Shown: positions 1 through 9,539, counted from the first letter of the stretch. The stretch: 64,000 nucleotides of DNA from Bacteroidales bacterium (GCA_016936665.1 JAFGXI010000032.1:1-64000); one strand, 5' to 3'. Notes: a model not told the origin generated them from the sequence alone. Translations and numbers: made by a program.

Positions 1-2
1 AT

Positions 3-3000
3 AAAACATCGGACGGTTTTTCTTGGGATAATATTTCTAATGGTATTATCAATAGCCAAATGTATAAACTTAGTGTATCTCAAACCGAATCAAACAGCAC
101 CATTACAGGACTCCAAGATAATGGAACAAAATTGCTTTACACCGATGGTAATTGGTACGATGTAAAAGGTGGCGACGGCATGGAATGTTTAATCGATTAT
201 TCCGATTACAACGTCCAGTACGGCACATATGTCTATGGGCAAATTACTCGAACCATAGATGGTTGGTCAGGCGATTACACAGATATTGAACCCTCAGGAG
301 CAGGCGATGGCGCATGGGTTACGCCTTACATTATCCACCCTTCCACACCTACTACACTATATGCAGGTTATTCAGATGTTTGGAAAACAACCAACAGAGG
401 TAATAGTTGGACGCAGATATCGAACATCAACAGTAGCGATAAAATACGCTCAATGGCTATTTCAGCTTCAAACCCACAAGTATTGTATGTTGCAGACAGA
501 ACACACATCTGGAAAACAACTAATGAAGGTACAAGTTGGACTGATGTTACCAATAATTTACCTTCAAGCTCAATCACATACATTGCTATTAAAAACGATG
601 ACCCCAATACCGTTTGGGTAACATTAGGTAGCTACAACGCTGATGCCATTTATCTGAGCACCAATGGAGGAAGCTCGTGGAGCAATATTTCGACAGGAAT
701 CCCAAACATTCCTACAAATTGCATTATTCAAAATACGCAAAATACAGGCGAAACAGAATTGTATGCAGGAACTGATTTTGGTGTATATTTAAAAAGAGGC
801 AATAACAATTGGGAACTTTTTAATACAGGAATGCCAAAAGTGGTTGTAGGAGAACTAGATATATACTACGATGCCAATCCAAACAACAGTAAATTACGTG
901 CAGCAACATACGGAAGAGGATTATGGGAAAGTGACCTTTACAGTGCCGCATCAACAACTCCACCTGTAGCAGATTTCTCTGCAGATCAAACAAGTATTTG
1001 TAGTGGAGAAAACATCAATTTTACAGACTTATCTTCGAATACACCAACGTCTTGGACTTGGAGTATTACGCCATCAACAGGCGTTACATATACTGGAGGT
1101 ACAGATGCTAACAGCCAAAATCCGGTTATTACTTTTGCTCAAGCAGGCACATATACCGTTGCTTTATCCGCAACTAATGGAGCAGGTTTCGATAATGAAA
1201 CAAAAGTAGATTTCATTACAGTAAATGCTTCACCGGCTGTCGATTTTAGCGCTGACCAAACATCTATAAGTTTTGGGGAAACAATCGGTTTTACTGACTT
1301 AAGTTCCGAATCACCTAGTTCTTGGGAATGGGTTTTTAGCAATGGAAACCCAGCTATAAGCTACTCTCAAAATCCAATGGTAACCTATAACATTCCCGGT
1401 ACCTTCGACGTTACATTAACTGCGACATTAAATGGTTGTAGTAACAGTTTAACAAAAGTAGATTACATCACCGTTAGCAATCAAATTGTATCTTGTTTGG
1501 GTAACTTTTATGATAGTGGAGGAGAAAATGGTAATTACGCAAACTTAGAAGATTTATCTTGGCTTATACAATCAGATATAGGAGAGAATTTGTACATGAC
1601 TTTTGACACTATTAGATTAGAATCGGGTTACGACTATTTGTATATTTATGATGGTATAGATGATTCAGCTCCATTAACTGGAACGTATAGTGGTAATTAC
1701 GGACCTTTTACCATTAACTCGACTAATAGTTCAAATTATTTATATATTAAATTTCACTCTGATGCAAGTGTCACTGACCTAGGCTGGGACGCACACTATT
1801 TTTGCAACGATTTTATTTTATCTCCTGAAGCTGAATTTTCGGCAAACGAAACAACAATTTGTAGTGGAGAAAACATCAACTTCACAGACTTGTCTTCGAA
1901 TACACCAACATCTTGGACTTGGAGTATTACACCATCAACAGGCGTTACATATACTGGAGGTACAGATGCTAACAGCCAAAATCCTATTATCACTTTTACG
2001 CAAGCCGGCACATATACAGTTGCTTTAACCGCAACTAATGAAGGCGGTTTTGACACAGAAACAAAAACAAATTACATCACTGTGATAGGTACTCCTGAAT
2101 CCCCCGATGCTATCGTGGGTAATACTGATGTTTGCCAGTTAACCCAACAAAATTTTTCTACTAATTATATAAGTGGATATACATACAATTGGACATTCCC
2201 AACCGATTGGTCTGGAGGTAGTACTACCAATAGTATCGATTTAACCATTGGTGCTGAAAGTGGGACAGTGAGTGTAACAGCCTCAAATACATGTGGTATG
2301 AGCCCTGCTCAAATCCTTGAAATATCGGTCATTGAGAGCCCCAATAACTTAACATCTATTTCGGGTAACGAAACCCTATGCTCGAATTCCCAGAGCACAT
2401 ATTCTGTTAGTGCTATTAACAATGCTGTTTATTATTGGACACTTCCAAACGGTTGGACGGGTAGCAGCAGTACTAATAACATTTCTGTTACAGCAAACGA
2501 TCAATCGGGAACCATTAGTGTATATGCCGAAAACTCATGTGGCACAAGCTCAACAGAAAATATAAACATCGATGTTGTTGCAGGAACGCCTAGTCAACCA
2601 AGCCCAATAATTGGCGCAAATCCAGTGTGTATAAATGCCATCACAAACTATTCCGTTAATAACATTTCCGGAATAACATACTTTTGGAGTCTTCCTTCGG
2701 GATGGAGTGGTAGCGGGCATACCTCCGGTATTGATGTTAACGTTGGCAATACGGGTGGGGTTATCACGGTAACTCCTTTTAATGCTTGCGGAATGGGTAT
2801 ATCTAGAACGTTAAATGTATCTGTTAATCAAGCAATAACTTCTGTTTCAAGCATCAATGGCTTATCTGAAGTCTGCGAAAACCAAAGTTTGACATATCAA
2901 GTCACAGCACAAAATGCAACTCAATTTGTGTGGGCTTTACCATCGGGTTGGACAGGAAACTCTACAACTAATAATATTCACCCAACAGCAGGCACTAATT

Positions 3001-3566
3001 CCGGAAATATAGAAGTTACACCAACCAATGCTTGTGGAAATGGCCCAGCAGCCTCCATATCAGTCGTAGTTAATATGTTACCTACAGCATACTTCTCGCA
3101 TTCGAATCAGGGGTTAGTGGTCGATTTTATAGACAATTCAAATCTAGCAAATACTTACAATTGGAATTTTGGAGATGGGACTACTTCTTCTGAGCAAAAT
3201 CCGACTCACAATTACACCAACTCAGGGACATACACTGCTACTTTAACCGTTAGCAACGATTGTGGTTCCGACACTTATTACACGACAATCAATGTCACAA
3301 ATGTTGGAATTAATATTCAGGCTAATGAAGATTGGAAAATATACCCAAATCCAACTCAATCTTATTTGAACATTGAAGGTTTATCATTACATAAAAAATA
3401 TACTGTAAAGATCACCGATGTTAGCGGAAGAATCGTTCTAATAAATGAGGACCTTTTAAAAACAAACGTTTTAAGTTTTGACTTAAATCATTTAATAAAT
3501 GGAAGCTACTTTATTGAAATACAACAAGATAACACAATAAAACAATATAAGTTTGTTAAAAACTAG
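3..3566 (+). CDS. Secreted multidomain T9SS cargo protein (BNR/sortilin-like, PKD and CUB-like domains), 5' partial
   Basis: The frame is open to the window edge (codons from position 3 read KTSDGFSWDNIS...), so the start lies upstream; the ATG at 60 is internal. The first ~300 visible codons carry BNR/sortilin-type repeats (WKTTNRGNSW, WKTTNEGTSW, STNGGSSW), usually beta-propeller blades. Then come a PKD domain (about nt 955-1227), a second PKD (1228-1480), a CUB-like domain (1486-1806, with YDYLYIYDG), a third PKD (1822-2088), four PKD-like repeats with conserved Cys and Trp (2092-3075), a last PKD with the WNFGDGT motif (3076-3300), and a T9SS type A sorting domain (3325-3566, IYPNPTQ...YFIEI). 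By family knowledge it is exported through the T9SS and anchored or released at the surface. The substrate is unknown; adhesion or glycan/protein degradation are both possible. A rho-independent terminator follows. Confidence 0.9.
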   Translation, partial: KTSDGFSWDNISNGIINSQMYKLSVSQTESNSTITGLQDNGTKLLYTDGNWYDVKGGDGMECLIDYSDYNVQYGTYVYGQITRTIDGWSGDYTDIEPSGAGDGAWVTPYIIHPSTPTTLYAGYSDVWKTTNRGNSWTQISNINSSDKIRSMAISASNPQVLYVADRTHIWKTTNEGTSWTDVTNNLPSSSITYIAIKNDDPNTVWVTLGSYNADAIYLSTNGGSSWSNISTGIPNIPTNCIIQNTQNTGETELYAGTDFGVYLKRGNNNWELFNTGMPKVVVGELDIYYDANPNNSKLRAATYGRGLWESDLYSAASTTPPVADFSADQTSICSGENINFTDLSSNTPTSWTWSITPSTGVTYTGGTDANSQNPVITFAQAGTYTVALSATNGAGFDNETKVDFITVNASPAVDFSADQTSISFGETIGFTDLSSESPSSWEWVFSNGNPAISYSQNPMVTYNIPGTFDVTLTATLNGCSNSLTKVDYITVSNQIVSCLGNFYDSGGENGNYANLEDLSWLIQSDIGENLYMTFDTIRLESGYDYLYIYDGIDDSAPLTGTYSGNYGPFTINSTNSSNYLYIKFHSDASVTDLGWDAHYFCNDFILSPEAEFSANETTICSGENINFTDLSSNTPTSWTWSITPSTGVTYTGGTDANSQNPIITFTQAGTYTVALTATNEGGFDTETKTNYITVIGTPESPDAIVGNTDVCQLTQQNFSTNYISGYTYNWTFPTDWSGGSTTNSIDLTIGAESGTVSVTASNTCGMSPAQILEISVIESPNNLTSISGNETLCSNSQSTYSVSAINNAVYYWTLPNGWTGSSSTNNISVTANDQSGTISVYAENSCGTSSTENINIDVVAGTPSQPSPIIGANPVCINAITNYSVNNISGITYFWSLPSGWSGSGHTSGIDVNVGNTGGVITVTPFNACGMGISRTLNVSVNQAITSVSSINGLSEVCENQSLTYQVTAQNATQFVWALPSGWTGNSTTNNIHPTAGTNSGNIEVTPTNACGNGPAASISVVVNMLPTAYFSHSNQGLVVDFIDNSNLANTYNWNFGDGTTSSEQNPTHNYTNSGTYTATLTVSNDCGSDTYYTTINVTNVGINIQANEDWKIYPNPTQSYLNIEGLSLHKKYTVKITDVSGRIVLINEDLLKTNVLSFDLNHLINGSYFIEIQQDNTIKQYKFVKN

Positions 3567-3590
3567 TAATCTGTTTGTTATCAAAACAAT

Positions 3591-3623
3591 AAGAGTGGTG
3601 ATTTATTCATCACTCTTTTTTTT
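3591..3623 (+). terminator. Rho-independent terminator of the T9SS cargo gene
   Basis: A 7-bp perfect stem (AAGAGTG at 3591-3597 with CACTCTT at 3611-3617) is followed by an unbroken T run to 3623. It lies 25 nt after the stop codon of the secreted protein and just before the tetR-type promoter, so it insulates the next operon. Confidence 0.85.
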
Positions 3624-3631
3624 ACGATTTT

Positions 3632-3663
3632 TTTGAAATTTAAAAATTAATCTTTTACTTTTG
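3632..3663 (+). promoter_or_regulatory. Bacteroidota promoter of the TetR/ABC envelope operon
   Basis: TTTG (3632-3635), a 20-nt spacer and TACTTTTG (3656-3663) fit the Bacteroidota housekeeping sigma consensus TTTG-N19/20-TAnnTTTG exactly. The ATG of the TetR gene is 28 nt further on. Confidence 0.8.
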
Positions 3664-3679
3664 ACCGAACGTTCATTCA
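3662..3679 (+). promoter_or_regulatory. Probable TetR-family operator (autoregulation)
   Basis: The 18-bp sequence TGACCGAACGTTCATTCA is an imperfect palindrome: 14 of 18 positions are symmetric, with a perfect GAACGTTC core. It starts on the last two bases of the -7 element and covers the expected transcription start. A dimer bound here would block the promoter. The adjacent gene encodes a TetR regulator, so autorepression of the six-gene unit is the simplest inference. Confidence 0.7.
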
Positions 3680-3691
3680 TAAAGAAGAAAG

Positions 3692-4276
3692 ATGACTCCA
3701 AGAACTGAAGAACAATTTAAAAAAATAAGAGTAGAAAAACGGCAATTAATCCTTGATGCAGCTTTAGAATTATTTGCCGATCAGGGTTACCATAGCACAT
3801 CGATTAGTCAATTAGCAACGAAAGCGGGTATTTCAAAAGGCTTACTTTATAATTATTTCGAGAATAAAGAGTCGGTATTGAAAACAATAATCGACGAAGG
3901 GTTTAACGATATATTCAGTGATTTTATAAATTTTAAAGAAAATCAATTTACTAACGAACATATGAAGAAATATATCAACCATATGTTCGACTCGCTAACA
4001 GGGAAACAAAATTTTTGGAAATTTTATTTTCAGATTATCCTACAATCATCAGCACAAGCCATAGTAAAAGAGAAACTGGAGACCTTTTTAATGCCTGTAA
4101 TGGAAATAATGACTCAATTTTTTGAAAATAATGGCTATGACGATCCTTATACCGAAGCTCTGATTTTAGGAGCTCTTTTCGATGGCATCGGGATGGATTA
4201 TGCCTTTGCCCCGGAATATTTTCCCTTAGAAAAAGTTAAAAAAAATTTACTCAACAAATATTGTAATATCAAATAA
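3692..4276 (+). CDS. TetR/AcrR family transcriptional regulator
   Basis: 194 residues, the normal length for the family. Residues ~16-62 form the TetR helix-turn-helix (ILDAALELFADQGY, then SISQLATKAGISKGLLYNYF). The C-terminal ligand-binding half is divergent, as usual. It is the first gene of a run on the same strand: 9 nt separate it from the LolA-like gene, and three ABC genes and a beta-barrel gene follow. Its promoter overlaps a palindromic operator, so it probably represses itself and the transport genes until a ligand (drug, fatty acid or envelope lipid) binds. The ligand cannot be read from the sequence. Confidence 0.92.
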   Translation: MTPRTEEQFKKIRVEKRQLILDAALELFADQGYHSTSISQLATKAGISKGLLYNYFENKESVLKTIIDEGFNDIFSDFINFKENQFTNEHMKKYINHMFDSLTGKQNFWKFYFQIILQSSAQAIVKEKLETFLMPVMEIMTQFFENNGYDDPYTEALILGALFDGIGMDYAFAPEYFPLEKVKKNLLNKYCNIK

Positions 4277-4285
4277 ACAAGCATC

Positions 4286-5050
4286 ATGAAAAGATTTCAA
4301 ATCATCAAAGTTTTTTTAGCATTATGCTTTATTAGTGTGCAAGGTCTAGCTAAAGCTCAAACACCATCGGCCCAAGAAATTGTAGAAAACGCCGATAAAC
4401 TACAAAGAGGCATAAGTAATCGAAGCGAAATGACCATGAAAATCATCAGACCTAAATGGGAAAGAAGCATCAGCATGAAAACATGGAGCAAGGGAACCGC
4501 TTACTCGATGACATACATAACTGCTCCGGCAAAAGATAAGGGGCAAGTGTTTATGAAACGCGATAACGAAATGTGGAATTGGGTTCCCACCATCAGTCGA
4601 ATGATTAAATTACCGCCTTCGATGATGTCGCAAGGGTGGATGGGTTCTGACTATTCGAACGACGACATCCTGAAAGAAAGCTCAATTGTTGTAGACTATA
4701 CCCACAAAATTATCGGAAACGAAAACATCAACGGCATTGCTTGTTATAAAATTGAGCTTATACCAAAAGATGATGCTACTGTGGTTTGGGGGAAAGTGAT
4801 AAAATGGATTAGTCAAGAAAACTATTGGCAAATAAAAACAGAATATTTCGACGAAGACAATGAATTAGTGCGTACCGAGATAGCTTCAGAAATAAAAACA
4901 TTTGGAGATAGAAAATTACCTTCGAAAGTAGAAATTATTCCGGCTAACAAAGTGGGACAAAAAACAGTTATTGAAATTATTAGTAGCGAGTTTAATATCT
5001 CAATCGAGGACGCTTTCTTCTCACAACAGAACATGAAAAGAATTCACTAA
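4286..5050 (+). CDS. LolA-like outer membrane lipoprotein-sorting protein (periplasmic carrier)
   Basis: 254 residues with an N-terminal signal peptide (about 1-24, ending LAKAQ). The body matches the LolA_like/outer-membrane lipoprotein-sorting protein group (often placed in PF17131): a conserved NRSEMTMKI strand, the MWNWVP region, IKLPPSMMSQGWMGSDY and a C-terminal KTVIEI strand. Proteins of this fold form an open beta half-barrel that binds acyl chains in the periplasm. Here it sits between a TetR regulator and two FtsX-type permeases. This suggests it passes a lipid or lipoprotein from the ABC transporter to the outer membrane. It is not the housekeeping LolA candidate, which is the gene at 33203. 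Confidence 0.85.
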   Translation: MKRFQIIKVFLALCFISVQGLAKAQTPSAQEIVENADKLQRGISNRSEMTMKIIRPKWERSISMKTWSKGTAYSMTYITAPAKDKGQVFMKRDNEMWNWVPTISRMIKLPPSMMSQGWMGSDYSNDDILKESSIVVDYTHKIIGNENINGIACYKIELIPKDDATVVWGKVIKWISQENYWQIKTEYFDEDNELVRTEIASEIKTFGDRKLPSKVEIIPANKVGQKTVIEIISSEFNISIEDAFFSQQNMKRIH

Positions 5051-5079
5051 ATTATAGTTAATTAGTTTAAAAAGTAAAA

Positions 5080-6297
5080 ATGAATATAAAACTCGCATGG
5101 CGCAACATATGGCGTAACCGAAAACGAACATTAATTTCGTTAAGTTCCGTGAGCTTAGCAGTAGTTTTGGCTGTATTTACAAGATCTTTTCAAGAAGGCT
5201 CTTATGCAAAAATGATAGAAAACTCGGTCGGCCAATTAACAGGATACATTAACGTACACCAAGCTGAATATTGGAAAGAAAAATCGTTAGACAATGGAAT
5301 AACAGTAAGCGATAGTTTGATAAACACAATAGAAACTGTCGATGGTGTTACTGCCGTTGATCCTAAAATCGAAAGTTTCTCACTTGTAGCCCATGGCAAT
5401 CACACTAAAGGAGCTTTGGTCGCAGGAATAGATCCCGACTCGGAAGATGAGCATGTAAAATTATCCGAGAAAATCGTTGAAGGTCGATTTATTAAAGCTG
5501 TTGAAAAAGGCATTGTGCTTGGCGAAGGTTTATCGAAATATTTAAAAATAAACATTGGAGATACCCTAGTCATGATGGGTCAAGGGCATTACGGACAATC
5601 TGCTGTAGGTGCTTATCCTGTGGTTGGGATTGTAAAACTTCCTTCTCCGGAACTAAATAAACAACTGGTTTATATGCCTTTGAATCTGGCTAGAACGTAT
5701 TTAAGTTTCGATGATGGTGCAACTAGTTTAATTGTCCGCATTGATGACCAGAGTAGAGCAGACGAAATAAACCGAGCTATCAATAATAAGATCGATACTA
5801 CGCAATACCTTTCGATGACATGGGAAGAAATGTCGCCAGAACTTGTTCAAATGATCGAAGGAGACAAATCCGGAGGCATCATTATGATAGGTATTTTATA
5901 CATGATTATCGCATTCGGAATTTTTGGAACCATCCTTATGATGACAGAGGAGCGCAAAAAAGAATTTGCAATGATGATCGCGCTAGGCATGCAAAAAAGT
6001 AAAATAATAATTATAAGTATATACGAAACCCTTTACATCAATAGCTTGGGGCTTATCATTGGCACAATAATCACCTTGCCTTTGGTGGTATTTTTTAATA
6101 TTTACCCTATTCGAGTAAGTGGTGAAATGGCCGCTTCAATAGAACAATTTGGCATGGAGCCTGTTATGCCAACTCTGGTTGATTTTGATATTTTTTGGGA
6201 ACAAATCGTTGTTGTTTTACTAATTATTGGAATTGCTGCCCTCTACCCCATTATCAGTATTGTTAAACTTCAACTTATAAAAGCCTTGAGAAAATAA
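5080..6297 (+). CDS. ABC transporter permease, FtsX/LolE-MacB type (first)
   Basis: 405 residues with the FtsX/MacB topology: one N-terminal membrane helix (~15-36, after LAWRNIWRNRKRT), a ~230-residue periplasmic domain, and three C-terminal helices (~267-290, 315-340, 377-400) with the ERKKEFAMMIALGMQKSKI coupling motif between the first two. Such permeases act with a LolD/MacB ATPase by mechanotransmission rather than by moving a solute across the inner membrane. It pairs with the next gene, 2 nt downstream, as a heterodimer like LolC/LolE. Confidence 0.9.
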   Translation: MNIKLAWRNIWRNRKRTLISLSSVSLAVVLAVFTRSFQEGSYAKMIENSVGQLTGYINVHQAEYWKEKSLDNGITVSDSLINTIETVDGVTAVDPKIESFSLVAHGNHTKGALVAGIDPDSEDEHVKLSEKIVEGRFIKAVEKGIVLGEGLSKYLKINIGDTLVMMGQGHYGQSAVGAYPVVGIVKLPSPELNKQLVYMPLNLARTYLSFDDGATSLIVRIDDQSRADEINRAINNKIDTTQYLSMTWEEMSPELVQMIEGDKSGGIIMIGILYMIIAFGIFGTILMMTEERKKEFAMMIALGMQKSKIIIISIYETLYINSLGLIIGTIITLPLVVFFNIYPIRVSGEMAASIEQFGMEPVMPTLVDFDIFWEQIVVVLLIIGIAALYPIISIVKLQLIKALRK

Positions 6298-6299
6298 AA

Positions 6300-7562
6300 A
6301 TGAAACAAACAATTAAAAAGACTGGTTTCAGTATCGTTTCTAAGACCATTGTAAAAATTGCGTGGAAAAATATTTGGCGACAAAAATTGAGGAGCAGTAT
6401 CGTGTTATCTGCTTTCGCAATCGGAATTTTTGGAGGATTGGCATCTGTAGGCTCCATGAAAGGTATGACCTTCGATTTGGTGGACAATGCTTTAAACAAC
6501 GAAATTGCTCACATTCAAATTCATAATCCTAAATATCTGGACAACAACGAAGTTCAATATACTATAAAGGAAACCAATGCACTAAAAAACGAGCTGAGCG
6601 AAGATTCAAAAATAGAATCATTTTCGATGCGAACAAAAGTATTTGGGATGGCCAGCACAGCAACAAAAGCAACTGGAATTATGCTCAATGGCATCGATCC
6701 AAAGATTGAAACAAAGGTGAGCGAAATTTATCAAAAGCTCGACAGCAACAGTACTTGGTTCGAAAGTTCAAAAAAAAATCGTATTATCATCAGTTCGAAA
6801 CTTGCCGAGACTTTACATGCAAAAGTAAAATCGAAGATCGTAGTAACATTTCAAGATTATAATGGGAATTTAACAGGAGCCACATTCAAAGTAGAAGGAA
6901 TTTATAAAACTCAAAACAGCATGTTCGATGAGCAAAATGTTTTTGTCGATCGTAACGATCTTAATCAAATATTAAGCATTCCTCACAACGAAGCGCACGA
7001 AATTGCTATCAAACTAAAAGACTATCTGCAAAGTGGAGAAGAAGCAGAACATTTACAAAAAAAATGGACTTCACTAAAAATCGAACCTTGGTTTATTTTG
7101 AGTCCCTATTTAAAAATGTCTGCTGATATGACAGACTTCATGTTGCTTATCTTTATGACTATCATTCTAACGGCGCTGGGGTTTGCCATTGTAAACACTA
7201 TGCTCATGGCTATTTTAGAACGAAAAAAAGAACTAGGTATGATAATGGCCATCGGAATGAATCGTTACAAAGTTTTTCAGATGATCATGTGGGAAACATT
7301 GTTACTCGCGCTTAGTGGCTCACTTATAGGCATTGTAATTACATTAGCATTTACGAGCTATTTCGGAGTTCATGGCATCGATATTTCAGCCGTTGGCGAA
7401 GGGTTTGCAAGTGCAGGCTATGGATCGGTCATTTATCCTGTACTTAGTCAATCGGACTATTTACAAATGGTTGCTCTAGTTATTGTTGCAGGATTTATTG
7501 CATCAATTTTCCCCGCTGTAAGAGCTCTAAAGATGAAACCAGCAGAAGCCGTAAGACAGTAA
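6300..7562 (+). CDS. ABC transporter permease, FtsX/LolE-MacB type (second)
   Basis: 420 residues with the same topology as the preceding permease: N-terminal helix ~34-56 after IAWKNIWRQKLRS, a periplasmic domain, then three C-terminal helices with the ERKKELGMIMAIGMNRYK motif. It ends in KMKPAEAVRQ, the usual cytoplasmic tail of MacB-type permeases. The two permeases share layout but little sequence, as expected for an obligate heterodimer. The ATPase gene follows after 76 nt. Confidence 0.9.
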   Translation: MKQTIKKTGFSIVSKTIVKIAWKNIWRQKLRSSIVLSAFAIGIFGGLASVGSMKGMTFDLVDNALNNEIAHIQIHNPKYLDNNEVQYTIKETNALKNELSEDSKIESFSMRTKVFGMASTATKATGIMLNGIDPKIETKVSEIYQKLDSNSTWFESSKKNRIIISSKLAETLHAKVKSKIVVTFQDYNGNLTGATFKVEGIYKTQNSMFDEQNVFVDRNDLNQILSIPHNEAHEIAIKLKDYLQSGEEAEHLQKKWTSLKIEPWFILSPYLKMSADMTDFMLLIFMTIILTALGFAIVNTMLMAILERKKELGMIMAIGMNRYKVFQMIMWETLLLALSGSLIGIVITLAFTSYFGVHGIDISAVGEGFASAGYGSVIYPVLSQSDYLQMVALVIVAGFIASIFPAVRALKMKPAEAVRQ

Positions 7563-7638
7563 AAAAATATGTAATCTTAAATAATAAATTCAAGTTCCGT
7601 ATTTAACTATAAACACACAACTCACAACATATAATAAC

Positions 7639-8325
7639 ATGAAACCGGTAATAGAAATAAAAGACGTATATAAAATTTACAAAGAAACAGAAGTAGAAGT
7701 AAAAGCCGTAAATGGTGTAAACTTAAGCATCAAAAGCTCAGAATTTACAGCAATCGTAGGACCATCGGGTTCAGGTAAAACTACCTTATTAAACATGATT
7801 GGTGGTTTGGACAGCCCGTCCAGTGGCTCTATTATTATCGATGGTACAGACATCAGTCAACTATCATCTAAAGCAATGATCGATTTCCGTTTGCACAATA
7901 TTGGATTTGTCTTTCAAGCATATAACCTTATCCCGGTATTGACAGCCAAGGAAAACGCTGAATTTATTATGCAATTGCAGCATTACTCTAAAGCCGATCG
8001 CGACCAAAGGATTCATGAGCTATTTAAAGCCATCGGTATCGAAGGAAAAGAAAATATTCGTCCCAATCGATTATCTGGCGGACAACAACAAAGAGTAGCT
8101 GTGGCGAGAGCGTTAGCTAGCAAGCCTAAGTTTATTTTAGCCGACGAGCCTACTGCCAACCTCGATAGCCATTCTACCAGCGATTTACTCGATATTATGC
8201 GTCAACTGAACGAAGAAGAGCAAGTTACATTCATATTCTCCACACACGATCAAAGGGTAATCGATAGAGCAAAAAGAATCATCACTTTAGAAGATGGAAA
8301 AATTATAAGCGACATCGAAAAATAA
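7639..8325 (+). CDS. ABC transporter ATP-binding protein, LolD/MacB type
   Basis: 228 residues, the LolD size. All ABC ATPase motifs are intact: Walker A GPSGSGKTT (41-49), Q-loop Q93, signature LSGGQQQR (145-152), Walker B FILADEP with catalytic E170, and the H-loop in FSTHD. The MacB/LolD group is indicated by the FVFQAYNLIPVLTAKEN region. It should drive the two permeases encoded upstream. Confidence 0.93.
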   Translation: MKPVIEIKDVYKIYKETEVEVKAVNGVNLSIKSSEFTAIVGPSGSGKTTLLNMIGGLDSPSSGSIIIDGTDISQLSSKAMIDFRLHNIGFVFQAYNLIPVLTAKENAEFIMQLQHYSKADRDQRIHELFKAIGIEGKENIRPNRLSGGQQQRVAVARALASKPKFILADEPTANLDSHSTSDLLDIMRQLNEEEQVTFIFSTHDQRVIDRAKRIITLEDGKIISDIEK

Positions 8326-8372
8326 TTTGAGATTGCGTTTAGTCTTAGATCTAAAGATTAAAACCTAAAAGC

Positions 8373-9539
8373 ATGAAAAAAACAATACTGTACATATTGA
8401 TCCTTCTCCCCTTTATAAATTTCGCTCAAAACGATAGTTTGCAAAAAACTATTACTATCGATTTTAAAGGTTATCTAAAGTACATGCAAACTTTATCGTT
8501 TCAGGATATTGATGGAAATTGGACTACTGATAACTTGATTCACAATCGTCTGCAATTCCACTCACAAATTGGAAACCATTTAAATTTTGATGTTGCAATG
8601 CGCAACCGTATTTTTTACGGAGAAACCGTAAACCTTTTACCTCAATACCCCGATTTTATAAATCAAAAGCAAGGTTTCTTAAACCTATCCAATATCGTTT
8701 TTAAAAGCCAATCGGTGTTTATGCACACCGCAATCGATCGTTTATTTTTAAATTATTCATTCGGTAAAGTCGAAATTACAATTGGTCGCCAACGAATTAA
8801 CTGGGGACAAACTTTTGCCTTCAATCCCAACGACTTATTCAATAGTGCAGACTTTTTCGACTTCGATTACGAAGAAAAACCCGGTGCTGACGCTATTCGC
8901 ATTCAATGGTATCCTTCGTACACTTCAAAATTTGATGTTGTTGCACAAATAGATGAAAATAAAAAGCTAACAACAGCTGCACTATACCGGTTCAATCGTT
9001 GGAACACCGACATCCAATTTTTAGGAGGTTTGTATAAACAACACGATTATATAGTTGGCGCCGGTTTTTCAGGGAATCTTTTCAAAGGCGGGCTTAGAGG
9101 CGAATTGAGTTACTTCCACCCCGAAGAAACATGGGCCGACACCAATGGTACCATTGTGGCTTCTTTAGCGTATGATTACACTTTTTCTAACAGCTTAATG
9201 ATACAGTTAGAAGCCCTTTACAATGGCTACGGACAAAGCAGTGGTGATTTTAATTTAAGTCAGTTTTACTTTATGCAAATTAGTCCACAAAATTTAGCGT
9301 TGGCAGAATGGTCGTATTTGTTTACCGCAAGTTACCCGATTACTCCATTGATGAGCTTCCAGTTTTCTAGTATGTACAGTCCGAGCAATAAAGCTTTTTA
9401 TTATGGGCCATCCATTAGTTACTCTTTAAAAGAAAACTTGGACTTTTCTATTTTTTCACAAATCTTTACTTCGGAAACCACGGCTACTAATGGTGGCAAA
9501 GGCGGCTTTTTGTTTTGGCGACTAAAAGGTAGTTTTTAG
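8373..9539 (+). CDS. Outer-membrane beta-barrel protein of the TetR/ABC module
   Basis: 388 residues; signal peptide ~1-19 (ends INFAQ), then alternating aromatic beta strands and a C-terminal Phe (RLKGSF), typical of BAM-inserted barrels. The segment IGRQRINWGQTFAFNPNDLF resembles porin-like families that accompany trans-envelope lipid exporters (DUF1302-type), but I cannot assign a family firmly. It is 47 nt downstream of the ATPase gene on the same strand, so it probably provides the outer-membrane end of the module. A 181-nt gap without recognisable signals other than the ferredoxin promoter follows. Confidence 0.75.
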   Translation: MKKTILYILILLPFINFAQNDSLQKTITIDFKGYLKYMQTLSFQDIDGNWTTDNLIHNRLQFHSQIGNHLNFDVAMRNRIFYGETVNLLPQYPDFINQKQGFLNLSNIVFKSQSVFMHTAIDRLFLNYSFGKVEITIGRQRINWGQTFAFNPNDLFNSADFFDFDYEEKPGADAIRIQWYPSYTSKFDVVAQIDENKKLTTAALYRFNRWNTDIQFLGGLYKQHDYIVGAGFSGNLFKGGLRGELSYFHPEETWADTNGTIVASLAYDYTFSNSLMIQLEALYNGYGQSSGDFNLSQFYFMQISPQNLALAEWSYLFTASYPITPLMSFQFSSMYSPSNKAFYYGPSISYSLKENLDFSIFSQIFTSETTATNGGKGGFLFWRLKGSF

